From contig NW_027480493.1 in the NCBI RefSeq assembly GCF_051401765.1, positions 1,984,001 through 2,048,000 of the forward strand: a stretch of DNA of 64,000 nt. The letters are read 5' to 3'. Below the pieces are notes generated by a model. The model was not told the DNA's origin. It made no database searches and saw only the letters and a program-made list of their open reading frames with translations. The DNA comes from Calliopsis andreniformis. Taxonomy: Eukaryota > Arthropoda > Insecta > Hymenoptera > Andrenidae. The number at the start of each line of letters is the position of its first letter. Position 1 is the first letter of the stretch. The position numbers and the translations under genes are program-made. Below, in pieces: positions 63,035 through 64,000 of the stretch.

Positions 63035-64000
63035 GAATTCAGGATATTCTAAAGAGTATTGAGAATTGAGGATTGATGGTTGCGTATTGAGGATTGAGGA
63101 TTGAGTATTGAGTATTGAGGGTTGAAGATTGAGGATTGGGGATTGAGGATTGAGGATTGAGAATTGAGAATCGAAGATTGAGTATTGAGGATTGAAGATT
63201 GAGGTTTGAGGATTGAGGATTGAGGATTGAGGATGGAGGATGAGGGCTGAGGGTTGAGGATTGAGGTTTGAGTATTGAATACTGAGAATTCAGGATATTC
63301 TATTGAGTATTGAGAATTGAGGATTGATGGTTGCGTATTGAGGATTGAGGCATGAGTATTGAGTATTGAGGGTTGAAGTTTGAAGTTTGAGGTTTGAGGA
63401 TTGAGGATTGAGAATTGAGGATGAGGACTGAGGGTTGAGGATTGAGGTTTGAGGAACGAGGATTGAGGATTGAGAATTGAGGACTGAGAATTGAAAATCG
63501 AAGATTGAGTATTGAGGATTGAAGATTGAGGTTTGAGGATTGAGGATTGAGGATGGAGGATGAGGGCTGAGGGTTGAGGATTGAGGTTTGAGTATTGAAT
63601 ACTGAGAATTCAGGATATTCTATTGAGTATTGAGAATTGAGGATTGATGGTTGCGTATTGAGGACTGAGGATTGAGTATTCAGTATTGAGGTTTGAGGTT
63701 CGATGATTGAGGATTGAGGACTGAGGATTGAGGATTGAGGATTGAGGATTGAGCACTGAGGATTGAAGATTGAGGACTGGGGATTGAGGATTGAAGATTG
63801 AGGATTAAGGATTGAGGATTGGGGATTGAGTATCTAGGATTGGAGATTGATTATTCAGGATTGAAGATTGAGGATTGAGGATTGAGGATTGAGAATTGAG
63901 AATTGAGGATGAGGACTGAGGGTTGAGGATTGAGGTTTGAAGAATGAGGATTGAGGATTGAGGATTGAGTTATGAAGATAGAGTATTCATGACTGATGAT
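63035..64000 (+). repeat. Right-end block, copy of 51.5-52.4 kb
   Basis: A elements 63035, 63286 and 63606 match 51499, 51750 and 52070 at offset 11,536, and 53258, 53509 and 53829 at 9,777. The array is still running at the last base, inside phrase F (GAGTTAT near 63,967). Confidence 0.88.

Larger units (their letters stand above)
67..63624 (+). repeat. Element A family (76 dispersed 35-bp copies)
   Basis: Each copy is five in-register words. Word 1 is GAGTATT, word 2 GAATACT, word 3 GAGAATT, word 4 CAGGATA and word 5 TTCTATT. Words 1-2 contain the 13-bp dyad AGTATTGAATACT, and the word 3/4 junction makes an EcoRI site. A copy starts 16 bp before the G of GAATTC and ends 18 bp after it. GAATTC starts at 83, 2015, 2985, 3975, 4889, 5662, 6680, 7453, 8478, 9391, 9774, 10290, 12393, 13538, 16338, 18186, 20016, 21161, 23592, 25811, 27598, 28727, 29465, 31140, 31384, 32283, 33371, 33761, 34848, 36132, 36975, 38259, 38997, 40916, 41851, 42750, 43699, 44501, 44696, 44808, 45744, 46086, 47133, 47377, 48241, 49196, 50263, 51156, 51499, 51750, 52070, 52915, 53258, 53509, 53829, 54604, 55692, 56843, 57581, 57979, 58223, 59087, 60042, 61109, 62002, 62344, 63035, 63286 and 63606. 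Seven copies have lost the site: GAACTC at 1207, 17146 and 24400; GAGTTC at 30100 and 39632; GAATAC at 40574; CAATTC at 41607. Coordinates span first to last copy; the DNA between is ordinary array. Confidence 0.92.
1..64000 (+). repeat. Heptanucleotide satellite array, unit GAGGATT
   Basis: The entire window is tandem copies and close variants of GAGGATT, read on the + strand. Common variant words are GAAGATT, GAGTATT, GAGAATT, GATGATT, GACGATT, GAGCATT, GAGGGTT, GAGGTTT, GAGGACT and GAGGAAC. The TTGA that spans each word junction is the best-kept part. The + strand is very poor in C and rich in G and A, so strand asymmetry is extreme and constant, and no inverted block was seen. There is no unique sequence, gene or mobile element inside, and the array continues past both ends. 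By inference this is eukaryotic satellite DNA. It does not match the telomere repeats I know (TTAGGG, TTTAGGG, TTAGG, TCAGG). No function can be read from the sequence. Confidence 0.97.

Noticed and set aside
67..63624. A elements as CRISPR repeats or an insertion sequence
   Set aside because: Spacing varies from 112 to 2,800 bp, the intervening DNA is the same satellite, the element is only 35 bp in heptamer register, and no cas gene, transposase or target-site duplication exists.
1..64000. Telomere array
   Set aside because: The unit does not match telomere motifs I know, word variants are too many, and higher-order duplication is prominent; telomerase-made repeats are normally uniform or follow template-slip patterns. 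A subtelomeric position remains possible.
1..64000. Bacterial short tandem repeats (such as cyanobacterial 7-bp STRRs)
   Set aside because: Unit length matches, but I know of no bacterial array of this kind that reaches tens of kb without genes. Not fully excluded without the source record.
1..64000. tRNA, rRNA or other structured RNA
   Set aside because: No conserved RNA motif or paired arms of suitable length; the + strand is nearly free of C, so stable stems are not possible over most of it.

Overview
The whole 64 kb is one uninterrupted satellite array built from a 7-bp unit, GAGGATT on the + strand (AATCCTC on the - strand). I found no gene, RNA gene, transposon, CRISPR array or unique single-copy segment. 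The array runs off both ends of the window, always in the same orientation. The sequence does not identify the species. A gene-free array of this length with layered higher-order repeats is typical of eukaryotic heterochromatin (pericentromeric, subtelomeric or sex-chromosome-like), so I infer a eukaryote. Bacterial 7-bp repeats are known, for example the STRR families of cyanobacteria, but I know of none on this scale.

The array has at least three levels. Level 1 is the 7-bp word: almost every word keeps TTGA across the word junction and varies in the remaining three bases (GAAGATT, GAGTATT, GACGATT, GAGGTTT, GAGGACT and others). Level 2 is a set of recurring phrases of divergent words, all in heptamer register. 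The main one is element A (76 copies, usually carrying an EcoRI site and a 13-bp dyad). Related elements are B1, B2 and B3 (16 copies), and there are further phrases called C, D, E, F and G here. A-to-A spacing is often about 0.75-1.1 kb, which looks like the basic higher-order unit. Level 3 is duplication of blocks of these units at offsets of 1,478, 1,759, 1,791, 2,127, about 4,500, 5,170, 7,254-7,623, 9,532, 10,467 and 10,846 bp.

Layout: 1-10.7 kb is a mixed region with a degenerate left end and a 1.79-kb tandem duplication. 10.7-27.45 kb holds two copies of a 7.1/6.75-kb block plus part of a third, and is rich in B elements. 27.45-46.8 kb has only A elements, with a 9.5-10.5-kb duplication enclosing 1.48- and 2.13-kb tandem duplications. 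46.8-64 kb has a 10.85-kb-offset duplication, a 1.76-kb tandem duplication and a segment (54.2-57.7 kb) that copies 31.8-39.1 kb with deletions.

The many long open frames on the - strand are a by-product of the repeat. Seven is not a multiple of three, so all three - frames spell the same heptapeptide (SSILNPQ in rotation) without stops, while every + frame meets TGA each 21 nt. I annotate none of them as genes. The observations I consider most worth following are: the strict heptamer register, in which duplication lengths equal 7n minus the number of inherited 6-bp words; a crossover that can be placed inside an A element; and the confinement of B elements to the left 27 kb.
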